Shown one piece after another: positions 1 to 5,954 of a stretch of 5,954 nucleotides of DNA. How positions within the stretch are numbered: position 1 is the first letter of the stretch; each line of letters opens with the position of its first letter. The DNA lies in the NCBI GenBank assembly GCA_946628455.1, contig CAMOWP010000111.1, forward strand, positions 1-5,954, written 5' to 3'. The notes beneath the pieces were generated by a model that saw only the letters and a program-made list of their open reading frames with translations, was not told where the DNA came from and did no database searches. Made by a program: the position numbers and the translations under genes. The DNA is from an uncultured Clostridia bacterium. Its GTDB lineage: Bacteria; Bacillota; Clostridia; Oscillospirales; Acutalibacteraceae.

Positions 1-768
1 AAGAAAGTCGGAAATGGTAAAGCCCGTAAAGCCCCATTGGTCTCTTAAAACATCCTTTAGGAGATATTTGCTTTCACAGCAATGCTCGCCTCTGAAAAGA
101 TTATACGCGCCCATAATTGACATTGCGCCTGAATCTATGCACGCCTTGAAATGAGGGAGATAAACCTCGTGAAGCGTTTTTTCGTCAGCTGAAACGTTAA
201 CGTCAAAGCGGATGTTTTCAATGCTGTTTACGGCGTAATGCTTAGGGCAGGCAATGATTCCCTTATCCTGAACTGCTTTGGTAAGCGCCGAGCCCATTTT
301 GCCGAGGAGGAACGGGTCCTCGCCGTAGGTTTCCTGCGCCCTTCCCCAACGAGGGTTGCGAAGCAGGTTAATGCAGATTCCCGCAAAATAGTTTCCGCCC
401 TGAGCGGCTACCTCGTCAGCAATGGCAGAGCCGATTTCATATTCAAGCTCCTCGTCAAACGCCGCGCCGCGAGCCATTGAAACGGGAAAGCAGGTGCTGT
501 TTCCCATAACGACTCCGCGCGGACCGTCGGAAAACGCAACGGCGGGAATGCCGAGCCTTTTAACACCTCCGCTGAGGCAGGGGCGGCAGTTATATTTCTG
601 CCCCTTCGTTATGAGGTCATAGCCGTTTCTGAGGAAGAACTGCTGACCCGAGAGCATATGCAGCTTTTCGCTCAGCTTAAGCTCGCTGCAGAGCTCCTTT
701 GAAACGGAATATAACGTTTCGTCAGTCCGGTTTTCGTAATACTTTTTTACTGCGTCAATAAATTTCAT
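1..768 (-). CDS. Glycoside hydrolase family 3 (beta-glucosidase-type), N-terminal part, cut by window edge
   Basis: Exo-acting glycosidase of family GH3, expected to release terminal sugars (often beta-glucose or beta-xylose) from oligosaccharides by a retaining mechanism; the exact substrate cannot be read from the sequence. The visible 256 residues cover most of the (beta/alpha)8 catalytic domain. Motifs in order: FSDGPRGV (79-86), RNPRWGRAQETYGEDP (137-152, the GRxxExxxEDP signature), CPKHYAVN (174-181, conserved Lys-His), MGAYN (219-223) and TISDF (251-255), where Asp254 is the expected nucleophile. No signal peptide is seen, so it is probably cytoplasmic. The ATG at 768 has an AAGGA ribosome site 9 bases upstream, and the N-terminal residues before the first motif are of normal length for the family. 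The second (alpha/beta) domain lies beyond base 1. No convincing sigma-70 promoter was found just upstream; the leader carries three palindromes (789-881). The family is certain; substrate specificity is open. Confidence 0.96.
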   Translation of the reverse strand, partial: MKFIDAVKKYYENRTDETLYSVSKELCSELKLSEKLHMLSGQQFFLRNGYDLITKGQKYNCRPCLSGGVKRLGIPAVAFSDGPRGVVMGNSTCFPVSMARGAAFDEELEYEIGSAIADEVAAQGGNYFAGICINLLRNPRWGRAQETYGEDPFLLGKMGSALTKAVQDKGIIACPKHYAVNSIENIRFDVNVSADEKTLHEVYLPHFKACIDSGAMSIMGAYNLFRGEHCCESKYLLKDVLRDQWGFTGFTISDFL

Positions 769-788
769 TTTATCGCGTCCTTTTTTAT

Positions 789-881
789 GCGGGCGACCAA
801 AGGTCGCCCCTACGGTTTTGCGGGACGTCGAGAACGCCGTCTCCTACGGTTTTGCGGGACGTCGAGGACGCCGTCCCCTAC
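789..881. repeat. Array of three short palindromic repeat units in the leader of the GH3 gene
   Basis: Three units each begin GCGGG and end CTCCTAC or CCCCTAC, and are joined by the linker GGTTTT: 789-813, 820-847 and 854-881. The first is a perfect hairpin (GGGCGACC at 791-798, loop AAA, GGTCGCCC at 802-809). The second and third belong to a different sub-family with GGGACG/CGTCCC arms and a 10-base loop. They form a 34-base direct repeat (810-843 and 844-877) with two differences, one of which makes a G-T pair in the stem of the second unit. This looks like a REP- or MITE-like intergenic repeat. From memory, similar GTAGGGG...CCCGC palindromes are scattered through genomes of gut Clostridia, but this was not checked. 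The innermost hairpin ends 8 bases before the AAGGA ribosome site of the GH3 gene, so a role in mRNA stability or start access is possible. Confidence 0.8.
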
Positions 882-910
882 TTTTTTGATTAGCTGTCCG
901 CAAGACCCTG

Positions 911-938
911 AATTGTTAATTGTTAATTGTTAATTAAT
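911..938. repeat. Heptamer tandem repeat (AATTGTT)
   Basis: Three exact copies of AATTGTT (911-917, 918-924, 925-931) are followed by a degenerate fourth, AATTAAT (932-938). Read on the minus strand the unit is AACAATT. The repeat overlaps the last four codons and the TAA stop of the 923-1516 gene. The remaining bases between it and the palindromic array (882-910) show no recognisable signal. Confidence 0.85.
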
Positions 939-1516
939 ATCATTCCGCCCTTGCGCGCTCTGCCCGTGTTCCATAGCTCATAAAAATCGAGCCATTCCCA
1001 CTCGCTGTAGGTTACGGCTTTTACCATAAGCGAATCCTCAAAAAGCTCGTAGCCGTTTAAAAGAAACCAGTGCCATTCGTATTCCTTATACCTCGGGTTT
1101 GAATGGTAAAGGCAGAGGAAAGGAACGGGCAAGCCCTTATCAATCTGGCGTATAAGAGCCGCCTTTGCTTTTTCATAGGGCTCGTCCCCTTCTATTCCCG
1201 AAAGAGTTATAGCGCTGCCTTTATCGCTGAGGTAATTTCCGAAGCCTTCAAGATAGATTGAAAGTCGGTCTATTCCGCTCATTTTCGGGTGAAGGTAAGG
1301 CTTCATAATTTCACCGAAGGAGACGAAATCCGCTTTTGTTACATTTTTCGCGTCAAACGGGCAGAGAGAGGTTGCAAAATTCCTGTCAAGATAAATACAG
1401 CTTTCTATTGCCGTTTCGGCAGCGCAGCCGCCGAGGCGCATCATAAAGCCTGAAAACCACTCCTGATTGCCGCCGTAGGACGCGCCGATATAATGATGAT
1501 TAAGTTCTTTTTTCAT
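923..1516 (-). CDS. Hypothetical protein, possible papain/C39-like cysteine peptidase fold
   Basis: I do not recognise a named family. The protein has 197 residues, is rich in Trp and Tyr, and has neither signal peptide nor membrane segment, so it is probably cytoplasmic. Near the N-terminus it has GGNQEWF (15-21) and GGCAAETA (29-36); further on it has EWHWFLLNGYE (147-157). The order Gln18, Cys31, His149 followed by a hydrophobic strand and Gly-Tyr resembles the Gln/Cys/His-Trp...GY arrangement of C39-like peptidases. The position where that fold usually carries Asp or Asn reads VTYS (168-171), so the triad may be incomplete; Asp161 or Asp177 might replace it. A structural or transferase role on the same fold is equally possible. 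The ATG at 1516 has GGGA 9 bases upstream, and a good promoter lies at 1548-1576. The last residues (194-197, LINN) and stop come from the heptamer repeat, so the natural C-terminus may have been altered. The gene is very likely real; the function is a weak inference. Confidence 0.85.
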   Translation of the reverse strand: MKKELNHHYIGASYGGNQEWFSGFMMRLGGCAAETAIESCIYLDRNFATSLCPFDAKNVTKADFVSFGEIMKPYLHPKMSGIDRLSIYLEGFGNYLSDKGSAITLSGIEGDEPYEKAKAALIRQIDKGLPVPFLCLYHSNPRYKEYEWHWFLLNGYELFEDSLMVKAVTYSEWEWLDFYELWNTGRARKGGMILINN

Positions 1517-1547
1517 TCTTTTATTTCCCGCAATTTTTTATGCTTTA

Positions 1548-1576
1548 ATTATATCATATATACTATTCAAATGCAA
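1548..1576 (-). promoter_or_regulatory. Sigma-70/SigA-type promoter with extended -10, upstream of the 197-residue protein gene
   Basis: On the minus strand a perfect TATAAT (1548-1553) is preceded by TGA, giving the extended -10 form TGnTATAAT. Seventeen bases upstream is TTGCAT (1571-1576), a partial match to TTGACA. Transcription would begin near 1541, leaving a leader of about 25 bases before the ATG at 1516. The -35 box lies inside the last codons of the lipoprotein gene, whose stop is at 1563-1565. No terminator is visible between the two genes, so read-through from upstream may add to this promoter. Confidence 0.6.
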
Positions 1577-2063
1577 TTTCAATCTGTGCGTCGGGGATTG
1601 AGATTGATTTTAAGGAATTTGATTTATTCTGAATCAGGGTAAAGGTTCCCACGCTTGTTGTTCCGACATACTGAAAGGCGGAGCTTTTGAGCTTGACCTC
1701 CTGCTCGGGAGCGTTTTCGAGGGAGGAAAAAACCTCATAGATTACAACAGCGGGGTTTGTTGAATCTATCTCGTCACGCGCAAACTCCTTTTTCATAGAG
1801 CCCCTGATAAAGGTAACCCTTGCGCCGTCGAAGGTTATTACCATCCCTTTTGCATTGGTTGAAAGCGGAGTGACTGAGACGAAATTATCCTTTTTTACTA
1901 TTCTGCAGGAATAAGAAAAATCCCCCGTTTTATAAACAGCCTTTAAATCATAATTGCTTTCAAGAACGGGGGTATAGGTTTTATGCGAGCAGGAGGACAA
2001 CACCGCCGCAACGCATAAAACCAAAACTATTAAGTTTAATAAATATGTATATGTACGTTTCAA
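1563..2063 (-). CDS. Small lipoprotein, possibly LolA-like, TTG start
   Basis: A 166-residue predicted membrane-anchored lipoprotein. The N-terminus has Lys2-Arg3, a hydrophobic stretch (about residues 8-22) and a lipobox LSSC (22-25), so Cys25 should be lipidated and the mature part should face outside the membrane. The mature part is made of short alternating hydrophobic stretches that suggest beta strands (for example MVITFDGARVTF and, at the end, SISIPDAQIEIAF). This style recalls LolA/LppX-like or YdcC-like lipoproteins, but the match is by eye only. The start codon is TTG at 2061-2063; no ATG or GTG near the signal peptide fits, and a purine-rich stretch (GGAATCGAG, 2073-2081) lies upstream inside the end of nnr. 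Only 5 bases separate it from the nnr stop, which indicates translational coupling. In many Firmicutes a lipoprotein gene lies near acpS, nnr and alr, which supports the placement but not a precise role. Confidence 0.85.
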   Translation of the reverse strand: MKRTYTYLLNLIVLVLCVAAVLSSCSHKTYTPVLESNYDLKAVYKTGDFSYSCRIVKKDNFVSVTPLSTNAKGMVITFDGARVTFIRGSMKKEFARDEIDSTNPAVVIYEVFSSLENAPEQEVKLKSSAFQYVGTTSVGTFTLIQNKSNSLKSISIPDAQIEIAFE

Positions 2064-2068
2064 ATATA

Positions 2069-3577
2069 TCAGCTCGATTCCAAATTGGACATTAAAGCAC
2101 CGAGCTGTTCTGTCATATCACAAACAAGCATCCCTTTTTCGCCATAGCTTTTTGCAGCCATATCTCCGCACAGACCGTGAAGGTAGACGGCAGCCTTTGC
2201 CGCGTCAAAGGGCGAGAGCCCCTGAGCTACAAACGCGCCGAGCATTCCGCTGAGCATATCGCCGCTTCCGCCCATAGCCATTCCCGGATTGCCGGTAGTA
2301 TTGACAAATACCGAGTATCCGTCCGTAACAACGGTATCAGCTCCTTTTAATACAAGAACAACATGCATCTCCCTTGCAAAATTTTTGGATATTTCTATCC
2401 TGTTTTCCTGTATCTCGGCAACCTGCTTTGATATGAGCCCTGACATCTCGCCGGGATGGGGCGTGAGAACAACGGGCACTTTAATCTCCTTAAGAATAGA
2501 TATGCGCCCTTTTATGCAATTTATACCGTCGGCGTCCAAAATTATCGGAGCTTTTGCATTTTTCAGCACTGCTTCAACCACCGCCTTAGTATCGTCGTTT
2601 ACGCCTATACCGCAGCCGAGAACTATGCTGCTTGCCCAGTCGGCATTTTCGGTTATGCCGTAAATTGCGTTTTGGGAAAACGTTCCCGCTTCGTTTGAAA
2701 GAACGGGGTTGAAAATCGGCTGAGTCAGATGAGAGGCGGCAAGAGGATACGCGCTTTCGGGGAGGGTCAGCTTAACGAGACCTGCGCCGCTTCTCAGCGC
2801 CGCCTCAGTTGCGATAACAGCCGCGCCGAACATTTTATAGCTTCCGCAGATATTGAGCTGGTGCCCGAAGGTGCCCTTGTTTGAATTTTTATCGCGTTTT
2901 TTAAAGAGCGCCTTTACGTCCTCATATTCAATGGTGTTTGCATATTCTCCTGTATAGCAAGCCTCGGGGATGCCTATATTAACCGTTACCGTTTTGCCGC
3001 AATAAGCGTTTGCGGGCGGCAGGATATGGCAATACTTAAGAGTTGATATTGCAACGGTAAAATCGGCTTTTACGCAGTTTTGGCAGACGGCGCCCGTTGT
3101 TGCGTCCGTTCCGCTCGGGGTGTCAACCGAAATAGTTTTCGCCCTGCTTTGGCTCACCCTTTTAAACACCGAATCAAACGGAGCGCGGGGCTCGCCGTGA
3201 AAGCCTATGCCGAATATGCAGTCTACGATATAATCGCAATCAAGCGCAGTATCGCTTATATGAGCAATCTCAACTCCGCTTGCCTTTGCCTCGTTGAAAT
3301 ACATAAGCGGCTCGGGAATAGAAGGCTCCTTATCGCAAAGCACTATTTTTGCGCTTGTGCCGTGGGCGTAAAGCAGCCTTGCGATAACGAAGCCGTCGCC
3401 CGCGTTTTTGCCGTTTCCGCAAAGGACGAGGACGCTCTTATTTTTCATATCATATTCTTTTGTCATTTTTTCAAAGCAGGCTGTGCCCGCTTTGAGCATA
3501 AGCTCAGCCTCGGTTGAATACTTTTCAAAGCAAAGATTTTCAACAAGGCGTATTTCGTCTGCAGTTAAAATTCTCAT
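2069..3577 (-). CDS. nnr: Bifunctional NAD(P)H-hydrate epimerase / ADP-dependent NAD(P)H-hydrate dehydratase
   Basis: A metabolite-repair enzyme that restores damaged NADH and NADPH. The N-terminal YjeF_N domain (about residues 1-215) interconverts the R and S hydrates, and the C-terminal ribokinase-like domain (about 225-500) dehydrates the S form using ADP (ATP in some homologues). Epimerase marks: CGNGKNAGDG (53-62), VDCIFGIG (118-125, with the conserved Asp119) and VDTPSG (151-156). Dehydratase marks: KGTFGH (234-239), SGAGLVK (263-269), GCGIG (321-325), LDADGIN (347-353), LTPHPGEM (371-378), LKGADT (410-415) and GNPGMAMGGSGDML (429-442), with Asp440 as the expected catalytic base. The usual GGTGD reads GGSGD, a conservative change. 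The length of 502 residues is normal for the fused form. The ATG at 3575-3577 overlaps the stop of the upstream beta-galactosidase gene as ATGA, with GGTG 8 bases upstream, so translation is probably coupled. Cytoplasmic. Confidence 0.97.
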   Translation of the reverse strand: MRILTADEIRLVENLCFEKYSTEAELMLKAGTACFEKMTKEYDMKNKSVLVLCGNGKNAGDGFVIARLLYAHGTSAKIVLCDKEPSIPEPLMYFNEAKASGVEIAHISDTALDCDYIVDCIFGIGFHGEPRAPFDSVFKRVSQSRAKTISVDTPSGTDATTGAVCQNCVKADFTVAISTLKYCHILPPANAYCGKTVTVNIGIPEACYTGEYANTIEYEDVKALFKKRDKNSNKGTFGHQLNICGSYKMFGAAVIATEAALRSGAGLVKLTLPESAYPLAASHLTQPIFNPVLSNEAGTFSQNAIYGITENADWASSIVLGCGIGVNDDTKAVVEAVLKNAKAPIILDADGINCIKGRISILKEIKVPVVLTPHPGEMSGLISKQVAEIQENRIEISKNFAREMHVVLVLKGADTVVTDGYSVFVNTTGNPGMAMGGSGDMLSGMLGAFVAQGLSPFDAAKAAVYLHGLCGDMAAKSYGEKGMLVCDMTEQLGALMSNLESS

Positions 3578-5954
3578 ATGGGTTTCACCGTAACTGAAAG
3601 TTCAAGATTATTAAGGGAGTTCTTTTTATATTCTCCCGTCGGCACAGGTCCGCAAGCTCCCGAGCCTGCGCCGAGCTGATATGCGTCAAGATGGATATAC
3701 GTAAAATCGTCGGACTTAAGCTCCTCCTGATGCATTGCCTTTGCGCACTGCTGAGAGGTAAAATGGTCTGCTGAGAAAATCATTGAATCGTTATTTGCAA
3801 TGAATGCAAGGCCGTTGCCGTTATTATCCTTAACCTCGGCATATCTTACTCCGCAGCGCATTGAGCCCTCCTGCGGCCTGATATGCTTTTCGCGCATATC
3901 GTCAACCTTCATATTATACACACCGAGCACTGCGTGCTCCTTAAAATCGGGAAGATTCGTTCTTTCGCCCAGGCCGAAATATTCAACGTTATCATACCTT
4001 CTCGGCATTGAAAGAGTGAGCCCGAAGCGCGGAGCGTAAGGCACGGCTCTGCTGTAGGTGCACCTGAGCTGAACGTTCACCGAGCCATCGTTTACTATAT
4101 AATATTTCAGAGTATAGTAAAGCACCGTCATTTTATCGGTAAAGAGCCTGTTTTTTGTTTCAACTACGTAGTATAAGCCGTCGCTGTAATGAACAAATTT
4201 TGTAAGCTCGCACTGCTCGGTTTCAAGCCTGAGAGTGTTCCACACCTTTTTGAGATACATATCGTTATCAAGCGGAGCTCGGAATACGCTTGCCGCAAAG
4301 CCGCACTTTCTTGAAAATGGATAAGCGCTTATAAACTCGTTTGAGTTCTTAGTGTATGAATCTATTTCGCCCGTTGTCATATTGAAAACAAGCTCGCCGC
4401 CGTCAAACTGAACACGAAGCCTGTTGTTGACGGTCTTCGCCACAGGCGCAGCACCGCCTGCGCTGTAAACTCCGAAGCTTGCTCCGCCGTTTCCGCTTAG
4501 CTGCTCCTCGGCGATAACACGCTTTCCGTCAAGATAAGTTATAACAATCGCGTCACAGTCTTTTAAAGAATACTTAATCCTTTTACTCTCCCTCGGAGCT
4601 AATTTAAGAGCGATTTCCTCCTCGGTGTTATCATCGGGATTAAGGCAAACGCCCCTGATGATTAATCTGTAATCAACGCCCCTGAAATAGTTAAGGCAGG
4701 TGAAGGTAATTTCGTTTTTGCCTGTTTTTTCCGCTCTTACGGGGCGGTAGCAGTTTTTCATCTGATATGCGCCTGCGTGGGGCGTTCTGTCAGGGAAGAA
4801 AAGCCCGTCAACGCAGAAGTTGCCATCGTGCTTTTTCTCTTTATGGTCGCCGCCGTAGGTGTATTTATACGGTCCGTTTTCGTGGTACACGGCGTGGTCT
4901 GCAAATTCCCATATACAGCCGCCCATAAGATTATCAGCGCGCAGGAAATCCTTAACGTACGTTTCAAGCTCGCCTGCACCTACACCCATAGCGTGGGCAT
5001 ACTCGCAGAGAAAATACGGCTTTTCATACCACTTTTTTCCGCAGCCTGTTCCGTCTGCCATTTTCTTCATTTTATTCTGCCACGGGTACATCTGAGAAAT
5101 TACGTCATACGCAAAGCGTTTTGTTCTTACAACGCCTTCGTAGTGAATCGGAATAGGCGTTCTCTTTTTGAGTTCCTTGTAGCACGCGTCCTGATTTGAA
5201 TAGCCCCACGCTTCATTACCGAGCGACCACATAGTTATTGAGGGGTGGTTTTTATCACGCTCGAACATACGCATAACGCGGTCAATATAACGCGGCTTCC
5301 ACTCAGGGTTATGAGAGCAGGCGCCAGGGTGCGGTGTGCCCATTACGCCGTGAGTTTCGATATCCGCTTCATCAACAACGTAAACGCCGTATTCATCGCA
5401 TAAATCAATAAAAATCGGGTCTGGAGGATAGTGCGAGGTACGAACGCAGTTTACGTTGTATTCCTTGAATATTTTAACATCCCGCTCCATATCCGAAACG
5501 CTCATAACGTAGCCCTTTTTCGGGTCTGTATCGTGGTGATTTACGCCGAGAAGCTTAATCTTCTCACCGTTGAAATAAAAGACGTTGCCCTTGATTTCAA
5601 TATTTTTGAAGCCTATCGGGCGGCGAATAATATCAACTTCCTGTCCGTCGCTTACAAGAGTAAGATAAAGTGTATATAAATTCGGAATTTCAGCGCTCCA
5701 TTCAAGAACGTCAAGAGAAGCGAAGCTGATTTTTCCGTTTTCGCTCTCTGCTTTTGCAACAAGCTTGTTTTCAAAATAAAGCTCTGCCTTCAGAGTTCCC
5801 TCACCTTTGATGTCAGCAGTTATATCAAGGTCATATTTCGAGCCGTTTTTCCGTGTTTTCGCTTCAAAGTCATAGATATAATTGTTACCGTTCTTATAAA
5901 GCAGAACGTCGCGGAAAATTCCGTTATTTCTGAACATATCCTGACATTCAAGAT
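3574..5954 (-). CDS. lacZ: Beta-galactosidase, glycoside hydrolase family 2 (LacZ type), 5' end missing
   Basis: Hydrolyses terminal beta-D-galactosides such as lactose or galacto-oligosaccharides; retaining mechanism, cytoplasmic in the usual form. The reading frame is open to the right edge. The Met at 5937 is internal: it lies in LECQDMFRNNGIFRDV, matching the LEDQDMW...GIFRDV segment of E. coli LacZ, so about 200 N-terminal residues are outside. Numbering from that Met: an immunoglobulin-like domain (about 15-110), then the TIM barrel with GVNHHD (131-136), RTSHYP (166-171), WSLGNE (237-242, acid/base Glu242), LCEYAHAMG (310-318, nucleophile Glu312), CIWEFADHA (341-349) and YGGDHKEKKHDGNFCVDGL (361-379). 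The C-terminal small-chain domain (about 505-787) has FRAPLDND (552-559), IRPQE (686-690) and GSGACGP (758-764). Cys762 stands about where E. coli LacZ has Trp999, as in many Clostridia and Bacteroides homologues. The TGA stop overlaps the nnr start. Promoter and regulator are not in the window. Confidence 0.97.
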   Translation of the reverse strand, partial: LECQDMFRNNGIFRDVLLYKNGNNYIYDFEAKTRKNGSKYDLDITADIKGEGTLKAELYFENKLVAKAESENGKISFASLDVLEWSAEIPNLYTLYLTLVSDGQEVDIIRRPIGFKNIEIKGNVFYFNGEKIKLLGVNHHDTDPKKGYVMSVSDMERDVKIFKEYNVNCVRTSHYPPDPIFIDLCDEYGVYVVDEADIETHGVMGTPHPGACSHNPEWKPRYIDRVMRMFERDKNHPSITMWSLGNEAWGYSNQDACYKELKKRTPIPIHYEGVVRTKRFAYDVISQMYPWQNKMKKMADGTGCGKKWYEKPYFLCEYAHAMGVGAGELETYVKDFLRADNLMGGCIWEFADHAVYHENGPYKYTYGGDHKEKKHDGNFCVDGLFFPDRTPHAGAYQMKNCYRPVRAEKTGKNEITFTCLNYFRGVDYRLIIRGVCLNPDDNTEEEIALKLAPRESKRIKYSLKDCDAIVITYLDGKRVIAEEQLSGNGGASFGVYSAGGAAPVAKTVNNRLRVQFDGGELVFNMTTGEIDSYTKNSNEFISAYPFSRKCGFAASVFRAPLDNDMYLKKVWNTLRLETEQCELTKFVHYSDGLYYVVETKNRLFTDKMTVLYYTLKYYIVNDGSVNVQLRCTYSRAVPYAPRFGLTLSMPRRYDNVEYFGLGERTNLPDFKEHAVLGVYNMKVDDMREKHIRPQEGSMRCGVRYAEVKDNNGNGLAFIANNDSMIFSADHFTSQQCAKAMHQEELKSDDFTYIHLDAYQLGAGSGACGPVPTGEYKKNSLNNLELSVTVKPI

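Noticed and set aside
238..622. Two overlapping plus-strand open frames opposite the GH3 gene
   Set aside because: The minus strand here encodes conserved GH3 motifs without interruption, so these are shadows.
789..813. Rho-independent terminator for the minus-strand gene at 923-1516
   Set aside because: On the minus strand the hairpin is followed by GCATAAAAAAGG, with no T run, so intrinsic termination is not supported.
810..881. Possible mini CRISPR array (two 34-base repeats)
   Set aside because: The copies are directly adjacent apart from the shared linker; there are no spacers and no cas genes.
3080..3517. Plus-strand open frame of 145 codons opposite nnr
   Set aside because: It lies entirely antisense to a well-matched nnr gene and its translation has no recognisable domain; it reflects the codon use of the real gene.
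4777..5199. Plus-strand open frame of 140 codons opposite the GH2 gene
   Set aside because: It lies opposite the catalytic core of the beta-galactosidase; its hydrophobic look comes from the complementary codons.
5935..5937. ATG at 5937 as the start of the beta-galactosidase
   Set aside because: Upstream codons continue the LacZ-type motif (LECQD before the Met) to the window edge, so the start is outside the window.

Overview
The window looks like chromosomal DNA from an anaerobic, probably gut-dwelling low-GC Gram-positive bacterium of the Clostridia. This is inferred from protein flavour, the type of intergenic repeats, a lipobox lipoprotein and the pairing of glycosidases; no rRNA or other marker is present to prove it. 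All five genes lie on the minus strand, so transcription runs from right to left.

Right part (3574-5954): a GH2 beta-galactosidase of the LacZ type, missing its N-terminal part beyond the window edge. Its stop overlaps the start of nnr (2069-3577) in an ATGA junction. nnr encodes the two-domain NAD(P)H-hydrate epimerase/dehydratase. Five bases later comes a small lipoprotein gene (1563-2063) that starts with TTG. These three genes look like one translationally coupled unit.

Middle (923-1576): a good extended -10 promoter overlaps the end of the lipoprotein gene. It drives a 197-residue protein of unknown function with a possible papain/C39-like Gln-Cys-His arrangement. The last codons and stop of this gene lie inside a heptamer tandem repeat.

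Left part (1-910): a 154-base spacer holds the heptamer repeat and an array of three short palindromic units joined by GGTTTT. Then comes the 5' part of a GH3 beta-glucosidase-type gene, cut by the window edge two residues after the catalytic nucleophile.

Together this is a carbohydrate-utilisation neighbourhood: GH2 and GH3 exo-glycosidases probably act on oligosaccharides. A housekeeping metabolite-repair gene with its lipoprotein neighbour and one unexplained small protein lie between them. I see no convincing new multi-gene system. The best candidates for follow-up are the 197-residue protein and the repeat-rich spacer.
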